From Agrobacterium leguminum (GTDB lineage: Bacteria; Pseudomonadota; Alphaproteobacteria; Rhizobiales; Rhizobiaceae): 49,427 nucleotides of DNA. Numbering within the stretch: position 1 is the stretch's first letter; each line of letters begins with the position of its first letter. Positions 15,394-24,763 of the stretch are shown here, piece by piece. A program made the translations under genes and the position numbers. The stretch covers positions 1 to 49,427 of the forward strand of contig NZ_JADQWB010000027.1 of the NCBI RefSeq assembly GCF_015704895.1, read 5' to 3'. Below the pieces are notes generated by a model. It was not told the DNA's origin and ran no database searches. It saw only the letters and a program-made list of their open reading frames with translations.

Positions 15394-16250
15394 GGCGTTT
15401 CCCCCAGCGCCTTGCGGGCCTTGGCCCTGGAGGCGAGAAGCCCGTGCTTGGGCGCAAAGACAAAAGCGGCAAGGAAGATCGCGGTCTGCAGCACAACGAT
15501 GACGCCGCCGGTCGCGCCGTCGAGGAAATAGCTGAGATAGGCGCCGACGAAGCTGGTGGCCGCGCCGATGATAAGGCTCATCAGGATCAGCCGCTCGAAA
15601 CGGTCGGTCAGCAGATAGGCGGTGGCGCCCGGCGTCACCACCATGGCGACAACGAGGAAGGCCCCGACGGTCTGAAGGGCGGCAACCGTGGAAGCGGCGA
15701 GCAGGGTGAAGAAGATCACCTTCAGCACTTCCGGCTTCAGCCCCACGGTGCGGGCGTGGTTCTCATCGAAGAACACCACCATGAAGTCTCGCCATTTCAG
15801 CGCCAGCACGATGAGGCTGATGCCGCCGATCAGCGCGAGCTGGATGGTGTCTTCGGCGGTGATCGCCAGAATATTGCCGAGCACGATGGTCTGGATATTG
15901 ACCGAGGTGGGCGAGAGCGACACCATGAACAGCCCCAGCCCGAAAAACGAGGTGAAGATCAGCCCGATGATCGCGTCTTCCTTCAGCCGCGTTTTCTGGT
16001 TCAGGAACAGCATGGAACCGGCCGCAAGCCCGCCGGAAAGGAACGCGCCGAGCGAAAAGGGCAGGCCCAGCATATAGGCGCCCGCCACACCCGGAACGAT
16101 GGCATGGGAAAGCGCATCGCCGATCAGCGACCAGCCCTTCAGCATCAGATAGGCCGAGAGAAAACCGCAGACGCCGCCCACCAGTGCGCTGACCCAGATG
16201 GCGTTCAGCATGTAACCATAAGTGAAGGGCTCAAGAAGGCTGTTTATCAT
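15390..16250 (-). CDS. sitC: Manganese/iron ABC transporter permease SitC
   Basis: 286-residue ABC-3 permease with about eight helices; motif [20 protein letters not shown], coupling region [23 protein letters not shown], and the helices [18 protein letters not shown] and [12 protein letters not shown] near the C terminus. The chosen start at 16250 ([15 protein letters not shown]) matches family proteins and overlaps sitB by 20 bases; the frame also allows a start at 16295 with 15 basic residues. Works with SitD, SitB and SitA in the inner membrane to import Mn2+ (and perhaps Fe2+). Confidence 0.93.
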   Translation of the reverse strand: MINSLLEPFTYGYMLNAIWVSALVGGVCGFLSAYLMLKGWSLIGDALSHAIVPGVAGAYMLGLPFSLGAFLSGGLAAGSMLFLNQKTRLKEDAIIGLIFTSFFGLGLFMVSLSPTSVNIQTIVLGNILAITAEDTIQLALIGGISLIVLALKWRDFMVVFFDENHARTVGLKPEVLKVIFFTLLAASTVAALQTVGAFLVVAMVVTPGATAYLLTDRFERLILMSLIIGAATSFVGAYLSYFLDGATGGVIVVLQTAIFLAAFVFAPKHGLLASRAKARKALGETP

Positions 16251-17139
16251 CGACTTTTTCTTTCGGAGCCTCAGGATCGCGCCCATTCTGGCCATTCTTG
16301 CCGTAGATCACGAAAGGCCGCTCGTCATCGGTGATGACCTTCACCCGGCGCGGATCGGCATCGTTATGCAGGTCTGCCCCGCCAAGCACGAAGTGACGCA
16401 GGCTGCCGCCGAAGGCTTTTTGCAGATTCTCCTCGTTGAAGGTATCCGCCGTCTTGCCCGATGCCAGCACCGTGCCCTTGACGAAGACGGCGCGGTCACA
16501 GAATTCCGGCACGCTGCCGAGATTATGGGTGGAGACCAGCATGACCCGGCCCTCGTCGCGCAGCGCCTTCAAAAGTGCGACGATCTGCTCTTCCGTCGTC
16601 ACGTCGACACCGGTGAAAGGCTCGTCCAGCAGGATCACCTGACCCTCCTGCGCCAGCGCGCGGGCCAGAAACACCCGCTTCTTCTGCCCGCCGGAGAGTT
16701 CGCCGATCTGGCGCTTGCGATAGTCGAGCATGTTGACGCGTTTCAGCGCCTCTTCGACCATGTGATGGTCGCGTTTCGAGGGGATGCGCAGGAAATTCAT
16801 GTGGCCGTAACGGCCCATCATCACCACATCCTCCACCAGCACCGGAAAGCTCCAGTCCACCTCTTCGGCCTGCGGCACATAAGCGACGAGGTTTTTCCGG
16901 AGCGCTTCCTTCACCGGCAGGTCGAAAATAGAGACGGAACCGGCGGCCAGCGGCACAAAACCCATGATGGCCTTGAAAATCGTGGACTTGCCGGCGCCAT
17001 TGACGCCGACAAGTGCAGTGATCGTTCCGCGGGGGATGGAAAAGCTGGCATTTCTTAATGCGGTGTGGCCGTTTCGATAGGTCACTGTCGCATTTTGAAC
17101 CGTCAGGCCGCCGCCTGATTTTTTACTGCCCATTCTCAT
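16231..17139 (-). CDS. sitB: Manganese/iron ABC transporter ATP-binding protein SitB
   Basis: 302-residue ATPase: Walker [10 protein letters not shown] (around residues 45-53), Q-loop VPQAEEVDW, signature LSGGQKKR, Walker B VILLDEPF, and the switch His in VSTHNLG. A charged C-terminal tail of about 50 residues ([16 protein letters not shown] onward, ending in a [10 protein letters not shown] stretch) goes beyond the core domain, as in rhizobial SitB/MntB. ATG at 17139 overlaps the sitA stop by four bases (ATGA), which settles the start against a much longer open frame. Drives uptake through SitCD. Confidence 0.94.
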   Translation of the reverse strand: MRMGSKKSGGGLTVQNATVTYRNGHTALRNASFSIPRGTITALVGVNGAGKSTIFKAIMGFVPLAAGSVSIFDLPVKEALRKNLVAYVPQAEEVDWSFPVLVEDVVMMGRYGHMNFLRIPSKRDHHMVEEALKRVNMLDYRKRQIGELSGGQKKRVFLARALAQEGQVILLDEPFTGVDVTTEEQIVALLKALRDEGRVMLVSTHNLGSVPEFCDRAVFVKGTVLASGKTADTFNEENLQKAFGGSLRHFVLGGADLHNDADPRRVKVITDDERPFVIYGKNGQNGRDPEAPKEKVDDKQPS

Positions 17140-18035
17140 GAAGACAGCCCCTTGGCGATGGTTTCGCTGGTTACACGCAGGAGGTCCAGATAGGTCGGAA
17201 CCGGGCCGTCCGCCTCGCTCAGCGAGTCCACATAGAGGATGCCGCCATAGGCCGCGCCGGTTTCCTTGGCCACCTGCTCTGCGGGATCGGCGGAAACGGT
17301 GCTTTCGCTGAAGATGACCTGGATATTGTGCTCGCGCATGGCGTCGATCACGCCGCGCACCTGCTGCGGTGTGCCCTGGCTGTCGGCATTGACCGGCCAC
17401 AGGAACAGTTCCTTCAGGCCGAAATCGCGGGCGAGATAAGAAAACGCGCCTTCGCTCGTTACCAACCAGCGCTTGTTTTCCGGCAGAACGGAAAGCGTGT
17501 CGCGGATCGGCTGCACGGTGGCTCTGATCTTGTCCGAATAGGCCTTGGCATTGGCGGCATAGACATCGGCATGGGCGGGGTCGATCTCGGTCAGGCCCTT
17601 GCGGATATTTTCCACGTAGATCAAGGCGTTATCGGGCGACATCCAGGCGTGAGGATTGGGTTTGCCCTGATAGGCGCCGCCGCTGATGGCCATGGGTTCC
17701 ACGCCTTCGCTCACCGTCACGCTCGGCACGCCGGAAAGATTGGCCAGAAACTTTTCGAACCACAATTCCAGATTGAGGCCATTGCGGAGCACCAGATCGG
17801 CCTTGCGGGCTTTGAGAATATCGCGCGGTGTCGGCTGGTAGTTGTGAATTTCAGCGCCCGGCTTGGTAATGCTTTCCACCTCGGCCGCATCGCCCGCCAC
17901 ATTGCGCGCCATGTCGGCGATGATGGTGAAGGTCGTCACGACGGTCGGTTTTTCCTGAGCGAGGGCGACGCCGGGAAGAAAAAGCGAAAAAGCGAAAATG
18001 GCGTGGCGGATTTTATGGAAGTTCACGGGGCTCAC
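17136..18035 (-). CDS. sitA: Periplasmic manganese/iron-binding protein SitA
   Basis: 299-residue cluster A-I metal-binding protein with a Sec signal peptide (residues 1-26, cleavage after GVALA-Q). By alignment in mind to PsaA/MntC-type proteins, the four metal ligands are His64, His129, Glu195 and Asp270. Glu at the third position and the lack of a long His-rich loop point to Mn/Fe rather than zinc. First gene of sitABCD. Upstream are two TTGC[AG]A-N5-T[CT]GCAA palindromes, expected targets of a Mur (manganese-responsive Fur-type) repressor, plus TTGACA on the minus strand. Confidence 0.94.
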   Translation of the reverse strand: MSPVNFHKIRHAIFAFSLFLPGVALAQEKPTVVTTFTIIADMARNVAGDAAEVESITKPGAEIHNYQPTPRDILKARKADLVLRNGLNLELWFEKFLANLSGVPSVTVSEGVEPMAISGGAYQGKPNPHAWMSPDNALIYVENIRKGLTEIDPAHADVYAANAKAYSDKIRATVQPIRDTLSVLPENKRWLVTSEGAFSYLARDFGLKELFLWPVNADSQGTPQQVRGVIDAMREHNIQVIFSESTVSADPAEQVAKETGAAYGGILYVDSLSEADGPVPTYLDLLRVTSETIAKGLSS

Positions 18036-18044
18036 CAGATTTTG

Positions 18045-18113
18045 TTGCGATTAATTCGCAATACCATCTGTTATAAAATCACGCTTGTCAACGCTATTGC
18101 AAATCATTCGCAA
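18045..18113 (-). promoter_or_regulatory. sitABCD control region: two Mur/Fur-type palindromes
   Basis: Box 1 is TTGCGATTAATTCGCAA (18045-18061); box 2 is TTGCAAATCATTCGCAA (18097-18113). Both have the form TTGC[AG]A-N5-TCGCAA, and the sites are 52 bases apart. A minus-strand TTGACA (18091-18086) between them fits a sitA -35. Rhizobial sit operons are known to be repressed by the Fur-family protein Mur with Mn2+; identity of these boxes as Mur sites is inferred. Confidence 0.6.
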
Positions 18114-18310
18114 ATTAGCGCATTTCGCAAATGTCCGAAAATGGTGCGTTTTTGCCGGTGTTGCGCCGGCGGGATTAAACTTTTTTCAATGAGAAAGCGG
18201 CACTATCGCAAGGCTCGGACAGCGTGGTCCGGAGCTTGTCCCGCGTGTGTTCCTCATCCTTCGAGCCACGTTTTGGGGTGAGGGCGTAAGACGGGGTACT
18301 TGATGTCAGG

Positions 18311-19243
18311 ATGTTGCGGGTGAAAGCTGTATTCGGACGAATGCGGTTTTCGCGCAAGCTCGTTATGATTGGAGGCGGGATCCTGCTTTTGGCGGGTGCG
18401 ACCGGCTCTGCTGCCGTGTTTATCGGCAGCGAGCGGCTGCTCGGCCCATCCTATGCCTCCACCAACGGGCTTTCCTGCGACGCGGTCCAAACGGTCAATA
18501 TCCGCAAGAACGGTTCCCTATGGATCCGCAAATTCATTCGCACCCAGGGCGGTGACGGCACAGAGCGGCTGAAGACTGCGCTTCGTGTCGCAAGGGCGGT
18601 CTACGACAAGCAGAAACCCGATCTGGTTCAGGTCTCCGTGCTCGACAAGAACGGTCCGCAGCTGCGCTCGGAAATGCGTGGCCGTGCCATTGCCGCACAG
18701 GTGGTTTTCATTCCCGATCCGGCAAAAATTCCCGAAGGCGCGGATGCCCATCGTTATTCGGCCTTTTATTATGATGGCGCCGCCAATGCCAGCGGCCAGT
18801 TTTACGGCCTGCGCATCGATCTGCCGCTGGAAGATGCCGAGGCGCTGGCGGCAAGCCTCAGCGATTCGGCCGATTGTGCGACCCCGGCTCTCGATGGCGG
18901 TTCTGAAGGCCATGAAGCAAAACCCGCGAAAAGTGCGACGGGACACGGCGAGACCAAAGATGACGGCGCGGGCGGCCACGGCGGCGCGCCGGCGGAAGCC
19001 AAGGACGGTGGGGCTGATCATGGCGAAACTCCGTCTCCCGAAGCGCATGGCGAACCGGCTGCCGACGAACTTCTGACCTCGACGCCGGAAGCCGATGGCG
19101 GCAGCATCTTCAGCCTGTCTTATCTGAAATCGCTGATCTTCGGCAAAGGCTCGACGACCGCACAGGCGGCGGAAGAAAAGCCGGCTGCCGAAAATGCGCC
19201 GGCGGAAGAACCCGGTTCGGAGAAAAAGGCCGCGAGCCACTAA
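18311..19243 (+). CDS. Hypothetical envelope protein with His/Gly/Asp-rich linker
   Basis: About 310 residues, not recognised as a named family. An N-terminal membrane anchor (LVMIGGGILLLAGATGSAAVF) follows a short basic stretch. The middle third (residues ~45-195) looks folded, with SCDAVQTVNIRKNGSLWIRKFIR, KTALRVARAVYDKQKPDLV and HRYSAFYYDGAAN. The last third is low-complexity, rich in Gly, Glu, Asp, Ala and Pro with repeated His-Gly pairs (GHGE, GGHGG, DHGE, AHGE). Probably anchored in the inner membrane with the body in the periplasm. The start is uncertain: ATG 18311 or ATG 18341, both with weak ribosome sites. It is divergent from sitA and shares its upstream region, so a metal link is possible. 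Confidence 0.7.
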   Translation: MLRVKAVFGRMRFSRKLVMIGGGILLLAGATGSAAVFIGSERLLGPSYASTNGLSCDAVQTVNIRKNGSLWIRKFIRTQGGDGTERLKTALRVARAVYDKQKPDLVQVSVLDKNGPQLRSEMRGRAIAAQVVFIPDPAKIPEGADAHRYSAFYYDGAANASGQFYGLRIDLPLEDAEALAASLSDSADCATPALDGGSEGHEAKPAKSATGHGETKDDGAGGHGGAPAEAKDGGADHGETPSPEAHGEPAADELLTSTPEADGGSIFSLSYLKSLIFGKGSTTAQAAEEKPAAENAPAEEPGSEKKAASH

Positions 19244-19297
19244 GCGGGCGAGGGCGGTTTCTCTCCCCGAATCCTTCCGGGGCTCGCATCTGACGTG

Positions 19298-21037
19298 TCA
19301 GATATCCGGCCCGATCCGCAGGCGGCCAGCCGGATTTGGAAATTTCTTCCGTTTGTTGACGATTGCCGGAGAGAAACTCTGCGACAGGGCGACAAAGGCG
19401 GCAATGCGGGCGATCAGCTTTTCCCGATCACCCTTAGTCACGGCCTCGTAGCTCTCGATCTCGTCGATATAGCCCGTCAACCAGTCTTGATATTTGCCTT
19501 CGTTCCAAAGGCGCTCAGTCGCAAACACCGTGTCTTCCAGCCGATCATAGGCAACGAGCGTCCGTCGCCAGCGATGCTCGTCGAAATCCAGCGCGCCGTT
19601 GGCGAAGAGCGACCCGACCTCGAGGCCGTAGCTCATCAGCTTCGCAGAGCGTTCCGGCGGCATGGTGAGGTTCAGCCCGCCTTCCTCTTCGTTGAGGAAA
19701 ACGCGGGCGATGCGTTCTCTCTGGCCCGGCATGGTGGCGAGCGACTGATCCTGCCAGTCCTTCGCCGAACTGAGGATGCTGCCGAGAAAGCCGCTCATTT
19801 TTTCCATCTTGTGAACGGGCACGCCGATCCCTTCGCCCGCCGCTTGCGGGATCGTGACGCGCTTGCCGCTACTTGCGATGGATTTCGGCAATTCATCGAG
19901 GCTAAGCGCGAAAGTGGGGCGCGACGGAAGCAGGGCATCGAAAAGATGAATGGGGAAGTTGCTGCTGATGCCGCCATCGGAGAACCAGATTTTCGCCTTC
20001 ATGACGGGCCGCGCTTTGCCCCCGAGACGCTGCACGATATCCAGCGTGCCGCGATCGTTGGTATAGGCCGGAATGGCCTTGAACAGCACCGGGAAGCTCA
20101 GGCTCATGCGCGTTGCGATGATGACCGGCAACTGGGCGGGCTCCGGAAAAGCCTTGAGTTCGGGAAAGGGGCCGCCCGGTGTTGCGATCTGCTTCAGCCA
20201 GTTCATCACGGCAACGGGAAAGAGCTGGCTCCATTCCGCCGGGTCGTAAGCCACCATGAGACTGGTGGTCGGAAGCGTGTGCGGCCGCCGCATCGACAGG
20301 TTCGTCGTGACCATCTTCAGGTTGATGACTGGCTTCTCCGGCTCCGCCCCGATGAGATCGCCGAAGGTCAGCGGTGGCGCGGTTGCGGCGTCGCTGCCGA
20401 AAGCGATGTCCTGGATCGATGCGTGAAGCCATTCCGTCAGGCCCGGAACCTCGGCATCGGAAACCGTTAGTCCCGAGCAGAAACCGAAGCCGTCCCTTGG
20501 CAACCGGTAGAAAACCAGCCACAGGATCTGGCCGAGGATGCCGGCCAGCACTCCCACCAATCCGCCGAGAACCGACCCGGCCCAACCGCCGCCCAGAACC
20601 CACAAGGCGCCGGCGCCGATGACAATGCCAGCTATGGCTGCCAGCGGAAAAGCCAGGAGCAAGCCCAAAACCTTGCCCGGCCAGCCGCCGGCCTGCGCCC
20701 ACAGCAGGTAACGCATCAGCGGGCGAAAACGGCGCTGCGGCTGGAAAAGCCTGTCCAGAATAGTGGGTATCGTGTCGCAATGAGCCTGCAGGCGGGTGAA
20801 GCCATCCGGATCGTTCCTGACCGTGCGGGAATATTCCGCCGCCGCCGCAAAAGCGGCGGCAATCGCCCCGGCCGATGTGCCGCCTATCGAGCGGAAGCGA
20901 TACCGGCGCGCCAGTTCCAGAACGGCATAAGGATAAACGACACCGGAGGTGATGCCGCCTTTCATCACCACGTCGCATTCCTTTTCAGGTGCGACGAACA
21001 TATCGGGCTGGTATTTGGGAAGCTCATTCTCGGGCAT
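19298..21037 (-). CDS. Patatin-like phospholipase with membrane segments
   Basis: 579 residues. The patatin Ser-Asp dyad is visible: oxyanion GGITSG (27-32), nucleophile Ser55 in GGTSAGAIAA, and Asp354 in SDGGISSNFP. Between them (residues ~125-190) lie glycine-rich hydrophobic segments (LGLLLAFPLAAIAGIVIGAG, GSVLGGLVGVLAGILGQILW) that probably cross or enter the membrane. The dyad is thus about 300 residues apart, longer than in small RssA-type patatins. Likely a lipid acyl hydrolase; substrate unknown. ATG at 21037 follows GGGGGAGA; the frame runs open to 21082. Convergent with the His-rich gene, 55 bases between ends. Confidence 0.85.
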   Translation of the reverse strand: MPENELPKYQPDMFVAPEKECDVVMKGGITSGVVYPYAVLELARRYRFRSIGGTSAGAIAAAFAAAAEYSRTVRNDPDGFTRLQAHCDTIPTILDRLFQPQRRFRPLMRYLLWAQAGGWPGKVLGLLLAFPLAAIAGIVIGAGALWVLGGGWAGSVLGGLVGVLAGILGQILWLVFYRLPRDGFGFCSGLTVSDAEVPGLTEWLHASIQDIAFGSDAATAPPLTFGDLIGAEPEKPVINLKMVTTNLSMRRPHTLPTTSLMVAYDPAEWSQLFPVAVMNWLKQIATPGGPFPELKAFPEPAQLPVIIATRMSLSFPVLFKAIPAYTNDRGTLDIVQRLGGKARPVMKAKIWFSDGGISSNFPIHLFDALLPSRPTFALSLDELPKSIASSGKRVTIPQAAGEGIGVPVHKMEKMSGFLGSILSSAKDWQDQSLATMPGQRERIARVFLNEEEGGLNLTMPPERSAKLMSYGLEVGSLFANGALDFDEHRWRRTLVAYDRLEDTVFATERLWNEGKYQDWLTGYIDEIESYEAVTKGDREKLIARIAAFVALSQSFSPAIVNKRKKFPNPAGRLRIGPDI

Positions 21038-21343
21038 GCGTATCTCCCCCGGCGGCTCCTGATCGAAAGCCGTCAAACACAATGCGAATGATGGAGAATG
21101 GGTATCACAAGTTGAGGCGATATCGCCAGTATATTCTACTGAAAGTTAAATAAACTGACGCGATCCGTTCGCTGAAAGCCGGATAGTTACTTGCGAGCGT
21201 CTATCTATGGAGGGGAAAGCCGACAGATAAAGGGGGCGAAACCTCGCCACACTCTCCGACGTCAAGAAAATACGCCCCTTCGCCACCAGCGAGAAAGTTG
21301 GGGCGAGGAAGGCGGCCGCGAGGCCGCCCGGGGTTTCGTCCGG
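21038..21343. other. Intergenic region between the patatin gene and lysS
   Basis: About 306 bases, no gene recognised. It contains a perfect palindrome GGCGATATCGCC (21116-21127) some 80 bases upstream of the patatin start and a hairpin GGCGGCC-GCGA-GGCCGCC (21311-21328) just after lysS. On the minus strand that hairpin is followed by TTCC, so it may help end the lysS message. Confidence 0.5.
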
Positions 21344-22843
21344 TCAATCCGCCTTGTTGCGGCGGGCCGGGAAGAGGATGACGTCGCGGATCGACGGGGC
21401 GTTGGTCAGAAGCATGATCAGGCGATCGACGCCGATGCCGAGGCCGCCGGCGGGCGGCATGCCCTGGTCGATGGCGTCGAGGAATTCGTCGTCCAGCTGC
21501 TTGTCCTTTTCACCGCGGGCGTGCGCTTGCTCCAGCTGCTCCACCATGCGGCGGCGCTGTTCTTCCGGATCGTTGAGTTCGGAGAAGGCGTTGCCCACTT
21601 CCCAGGCGTTGCAATAGCTTTCGAAACGCTCGACGAGGCGCGGTTCGCCCGGCACTTCCTTGGCGAAGGGCGAGATGTCCTTCGGGAAATGCGTGACGTG
21701 GCTCGGCTGGATCAGTGTGCCTTCCACCTTCTCCTCGAAGATGAAGGCAAGGCATTCGCCCCAGGTCCAGTCCTTTTCGACAGCGAAGCCAGCAGCCTTG
21801 GCGGCGGCGCGGGCTTCCTCGTCGGTCTTGATAGCGAGGAAGTCGATACCGGTCGCTTCCTTCACCGCGTCGGGCATCGGCACGCGCTTGAACGGGCCCT
21901 TGAAGGAGATCGTCTGGCCCTGGAATTCAACTTCGGTCGTGCCGTGCAGGGCAATCGCCAGCGTCTCGAACAGACGCTCCACGAGACCCATGATGTCCTC
22001 GTAATCGGCATAGGCCCAGTAGCACTCCATCATGGTGAATTCAGGATTGTGCCTTGTGGAAACGCCTTCGTTGCGGAAGTTGCGGTTGATTTCGAAGACT
22101 TTGTCGGTGAGGCCCGAAACCAGCGTGCGCTTCAGGTACAGTTCCGGCGCGATGCGCAGATACATGTCCATCTTCAGCGTGTTGTGGAAGGTCTTGAACG
22201 GATCGGCCGTCGCGCCGCCATAGATGGTCTGCAGCATCGGCGTTTCCACTTCGAGGAAGCCTTCGGCCTCCATGAAGCGGCGGATGCCGGAGAGGATCTT
22301 CGAGCGCTGCAGGAAGCGCAGCTTGGATTCCTCGTTGGAGAGAATGTCGAGGTGGCGCTTGCGGTAACGCAGCTCGATGTCGGAGACGCCATGCCACTTT
22401 TCGGGCATCGGCAGCAGCGACTTGGTCAGCATGGTGATTTCTTCGGCGTTGATCGTCAGCTCGCCGCGCTTGGTGCGGCGCACCTTGCCGGTCACGCCGA
22501 TGATGTCGCCGATATCGATCATCGGCAAAAGGTTGCGCGCCGCTTCCGGCGTCGTATCCTTGTGGGAGAAGATCTGCACCTTGCCGGATGCGTCATGGAT
22601 ATCCATGAACATGCCGGAATTGCGCGAGGAATAAACGCGGCCGGCCACCGTCACCGTATCGCCGGTTTCGACGTCGGCTTCGATATCGGCGTATTTTTCC
22701 GCCAGCTCCGCATTGGTCAGCGTGCGGTGGAAATGCGCCGGATAGACATCGCCGATCTGCTCGCGTAGCAGCGCAAGTTTCTGGCGGCGCACTTCGGTGG
22801 CGTCGGAGGAGAGGGCGGTGGTTTCGGTCGTCTTGTCGTTCAT
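21344..22843 (-). CDS. lysS: Lysyl-tRNA synthetase, class II
   Basis: 499-residue class II LysRS that charges tRNA-Lys. An N-terminal OB-fold anticodon domain (VTVAGRVYSSRNSGMFMDIHD) leads into the catalytic domain with motif 1 region (FMEAEGFLEVETPMLQ), motif 2 (RNFRNEGVSTRHNPEFTMMECYWAY) and motif 3 (GLGIGVDRLIMLLT). ATG at 22843 (MNDKTTETTALSSD) is chosen; an upstream in-frame start at 22876 adds 11 residues. Same strand as gltX, 250 bases downstream of it, with repeat B1 in the gap. Many alphaproteobacteria have a class I LysRS instead; this one is clearly class II. Confidence 0.96.
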   Translation of the reverse strand: MNDKTTETTALSSDATEVRRQKLALLREQIGDVYPAHFHRTLTNAELAEKYADIEADVETGDTVTVAGRVYSSRNSGMFMDIHDASGKVQIFSHKDTTPEAARNLLPMIDIGDIIGVTGKVRRTKRGELTINAEEITMLTKSLLPMPEKWHGVSDIELRYRKRHLDILSNEESKLRFLQRSKILSGIRRFMEAEGFLEVETPMLQTIYGGATADPFKTFHNTLKMDMYLRIAPELYLKRTLVSGLTDKVFEINRNFRNEGVSTRHNPEFTMMECYWAYADYEDIMGLVERLFETLAIALHGTTEVEFQGQTISFKGPFKRVPMPDAVKEATGIDFLAIKTDEEARAAAKAAGFAVEKDWTWGECLAFIFEEKVEGTLIQPSHVTHFPKDISPFAKEVPGEPRLVERFESYCNAWEVGNAFSELNDPEEQRRRMVEQLEQAHARGEKDKQLDDEFLDAIDQGMPPAGGLGIGVDRLIMLLTNAPSIRDVILFPARRNKAD

Positions 22844-22898
22844 CGTATTCGCCTTCAGAGGGCTTGTTCGTTGCAATTACCCTTTGCGCTCGGGGCTT

Positions 22899-23038
22899 AC
22901 CCCCCTCTGCCCTGCCGGGCATCTCCCCCTCAAGGGGGGAGATCGACAAGCGGCGGGCACCTTGCCCATGGAACGAGCGGGTGCGGCACCTGATCTCCCC
23001 CCTTGAGGGGGAGATGCCCGGCAGGGCAGAGGGGGGTA
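22899..23038. repeat. Family B long inverted repeat, copy B1
   Basis: The arm ACCCCCCTCTGCCCTGCCGG plus GCATCTCCCCCTCAAGG and its inverted copy surround a ~50-base unrelated centre. Each arm also has an internal small palindrome (CCCCCTCAAGGGGG type). It lies between gltX and lysS on the transcribed side, so the RNA could form a very long hairpin. Other copies are at 34809 and 49301. Confidence 0.88.
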
Positions 23039-23093
23039 CCCCGAGCAGAGGGGTATATTCAGAATGCTGCCGTCACCGCCAGCACGTAAACTA

Positions 23094-24551
23094 TCAGCTT
23101 CCGCTGCCAACCATCGTAGCCACGACGGCAATCGCCATCTTCAACCGCTGGCGCACCACGGAGCGGCCGAGCAGCGCCATCGAGTCAAACAGCGGCAGAG
23201 AGCGCGAGGAACCGGACATGGCCACAAACAGCGGCGGCGTCACCACGCGCAGTTTCTTGCCGGTGCGTTCTGCCACATCGCGCAGTTCGGCCTCGATCGC
23301 TTCCACATTCCAGTCCGGCATCTTTTCCAGATCGGCGGCAACCGTGGTGAGGATTTCGTGGATTTCCTCCGGTTTGCTCTTCAGCCCGGCAAAGGAAGCC
23401 GGCGTCAGGCCGACATCGCTCGCCAGCAGGAAGCCGGCGAGGTTCGGCAATTCGCCGAGCCTCGAAATGCGGCTCTGGGCAAGCTTCAGACCTTCGGTCA
23501 GGCGGGCATTCTCCATCGCCCATTCCAGCGTGCGGGCAATGAACTCCTCCGGCGAAAGCTTCTCGCGCAGCCAGCGGCCGTTCAGCCAGTCCAGCTTCTG
23601 GATGTCGAAGATGGCACCGGCCTTGGAAAGCGCCTCCGGATCGAACTTCACCGCCAGCTCGTCCATGGTCAGAAGTTCTTCGCCTTCGGCGATCTGGATG
23701 AAGAATAGGCCAAGGAAGTTCATCAGCGCTTCCGGCAGGTAGCCGAGCGCGGAATAATAGGAGATCGAGGTCGGGTTCTTGCGCTTGGAAAGCTTGGACT
23801 TGTCGGCGTTGCGCATCAGCGAAAGATGCATGAACGTGGGCTGGTCCCAGCCGAAATAACGGTAAAGCAGAATGTGCTTGGGCACGGATGCCAGCCATTC
23901 TTCGCCGCGGGCCACATGGGTGATCTTCATCAGATGGTCGTCGATGACGTTGGCCATGTGATAGGTCGGCATACCGTCGGCCTTGATCAGCACCTGCATA
24001 TCGACCGAATCCCACGGGATCGAGACATCGCCATAAACGCCGTCATGGAAATCGCACGAGCCTTCGGTCGGGATTTTCATGCGCACGACGTTTGGTTCGC
24101 CGGCGGCGACGCGGGCGGTGACTTCTTCGGCCTTCAGGTTAAGGCAATGGCCGTCATATTTCGGCGGCTTGCCAGCGGCGCGCTGGGCTTCGCGCATTTC
24201 TTCCAGCCGCTCGGGCGTGCAGAAACAGCGGAAGGCGTGGCCTTTTTCCAGCAGTTCTTCGGCGTATGGCCAGTACATGGCCTTGCGCTCGGACTGGCGG
24301 TAGGGACCGTAAGGGCCGCCGACATCGGGGCCTTCCGACCAGGTGAGGCCGGTCCAGCGCAGGGCTTCCAGCACTTTCTGCTCATATTCAAGGGTCGAGC
24401 GGGTGGCGTCGGTATCCTCGATGCGCAGGATGAACTCGCCGCCATGTTTCTTGGCGAAGAGATAGTTGAACAGCGCGATATAGGCGGTGCCGACATGCGG
24501 CTCGCCGGTGGGGGAAGGTGCGATGCGGACGCGAACGCCGGAAGTGGTCAT
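23094..24551 (-). CDS. gltX: Glutamyl-tRNA synthetase
   Basis: 485-residue class I GluRS. The HIGH-type signature is PSPTGEPHVGTAY near the N terminus and the KMSKS-type loop is KLSKR (DKSKLSKRKNP). LRIEDTD and the C-terminal anticodon-binding helices are also present. Alphaproteobacteria commonly carry two gltX genes, one possibly charging tRNA-Gln with Glu for later amidation; which role this copy has cannot be told. ATG at 24551 is preferred to the GTG at 24560. It is followed by repeat B1 and lysS on the same strand. Confidence 0.95.
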   Translation of the reverse strand: MTTSGVRVRIAPSPTGEPHVGTAYIALFNYLFAKKHGGEFILRIEDTDATRSTLEYEQKVLEALRWTGLTWSEGPDVGGPYGPYRQSERKAMYWPYAEELLEKGHAFRCFCTPERLEEMREAQRAAGKPPKYDGHCLNLKAEEVTARVAAGEPNVVRMKIPTEGSCDFHDGVYGDVSIPWDSVDMQVLIKADGMPTYHMANVIDDHLMKITHVARGEEWLASVPKHILLYRYFGWDQPTFMHLSLMRNADKSKLSKRKNPTSISYYSALGYLPEALMNFLGLFFIQIAEGEELLTMDELAVKFDPEALSKAGAIFDIQKLDWLNGRWLREKLSPEEFIARTLEWAMENARLTEGLKLAQSRISRLGELPNLAGFLLASDVGLTPASFAGLKSKPEEIHEILTTVAADLEKMPDWNVEAIEAELRDVAERTGKKLRVVTPPLFVAMSGSSRSLPLFDSMALLGRSVVRQRLKMAIAVVATMVGSGS

Positions 24552-24763
24552 GAAATTCACTCGTCGTGACGTGGCAGTGACATCGGGGCGGTTTCACCCG
24601 TCTGTCACGATGTTTTCGTTTGGATGCGGCAGGAAATCATGTTGGAAGACGCAATGAAAGCGCCTTTTGCACATTCCCGTTCGGCTTCGGCTTAGGCCAT
24701 ATTCTGCCGCAGGCGTCAAGGAAATACGAAGCCCGCGCTGGTTCAGCGTCCTGGCCGAGAGTC

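Noticed and set aside
16231..17400. Longer N-terminal form of sitB
   Set aside because: The extra residues overlap sitA; the ATGA overlap at 17136-17139 and the family start support the shorter protein.
21191..22768. 525-codon open frame on the + strand
   Set aside because: Runs antisense to lysS, whose class II motifs are unmistakable; no family pattern in the + strand product.
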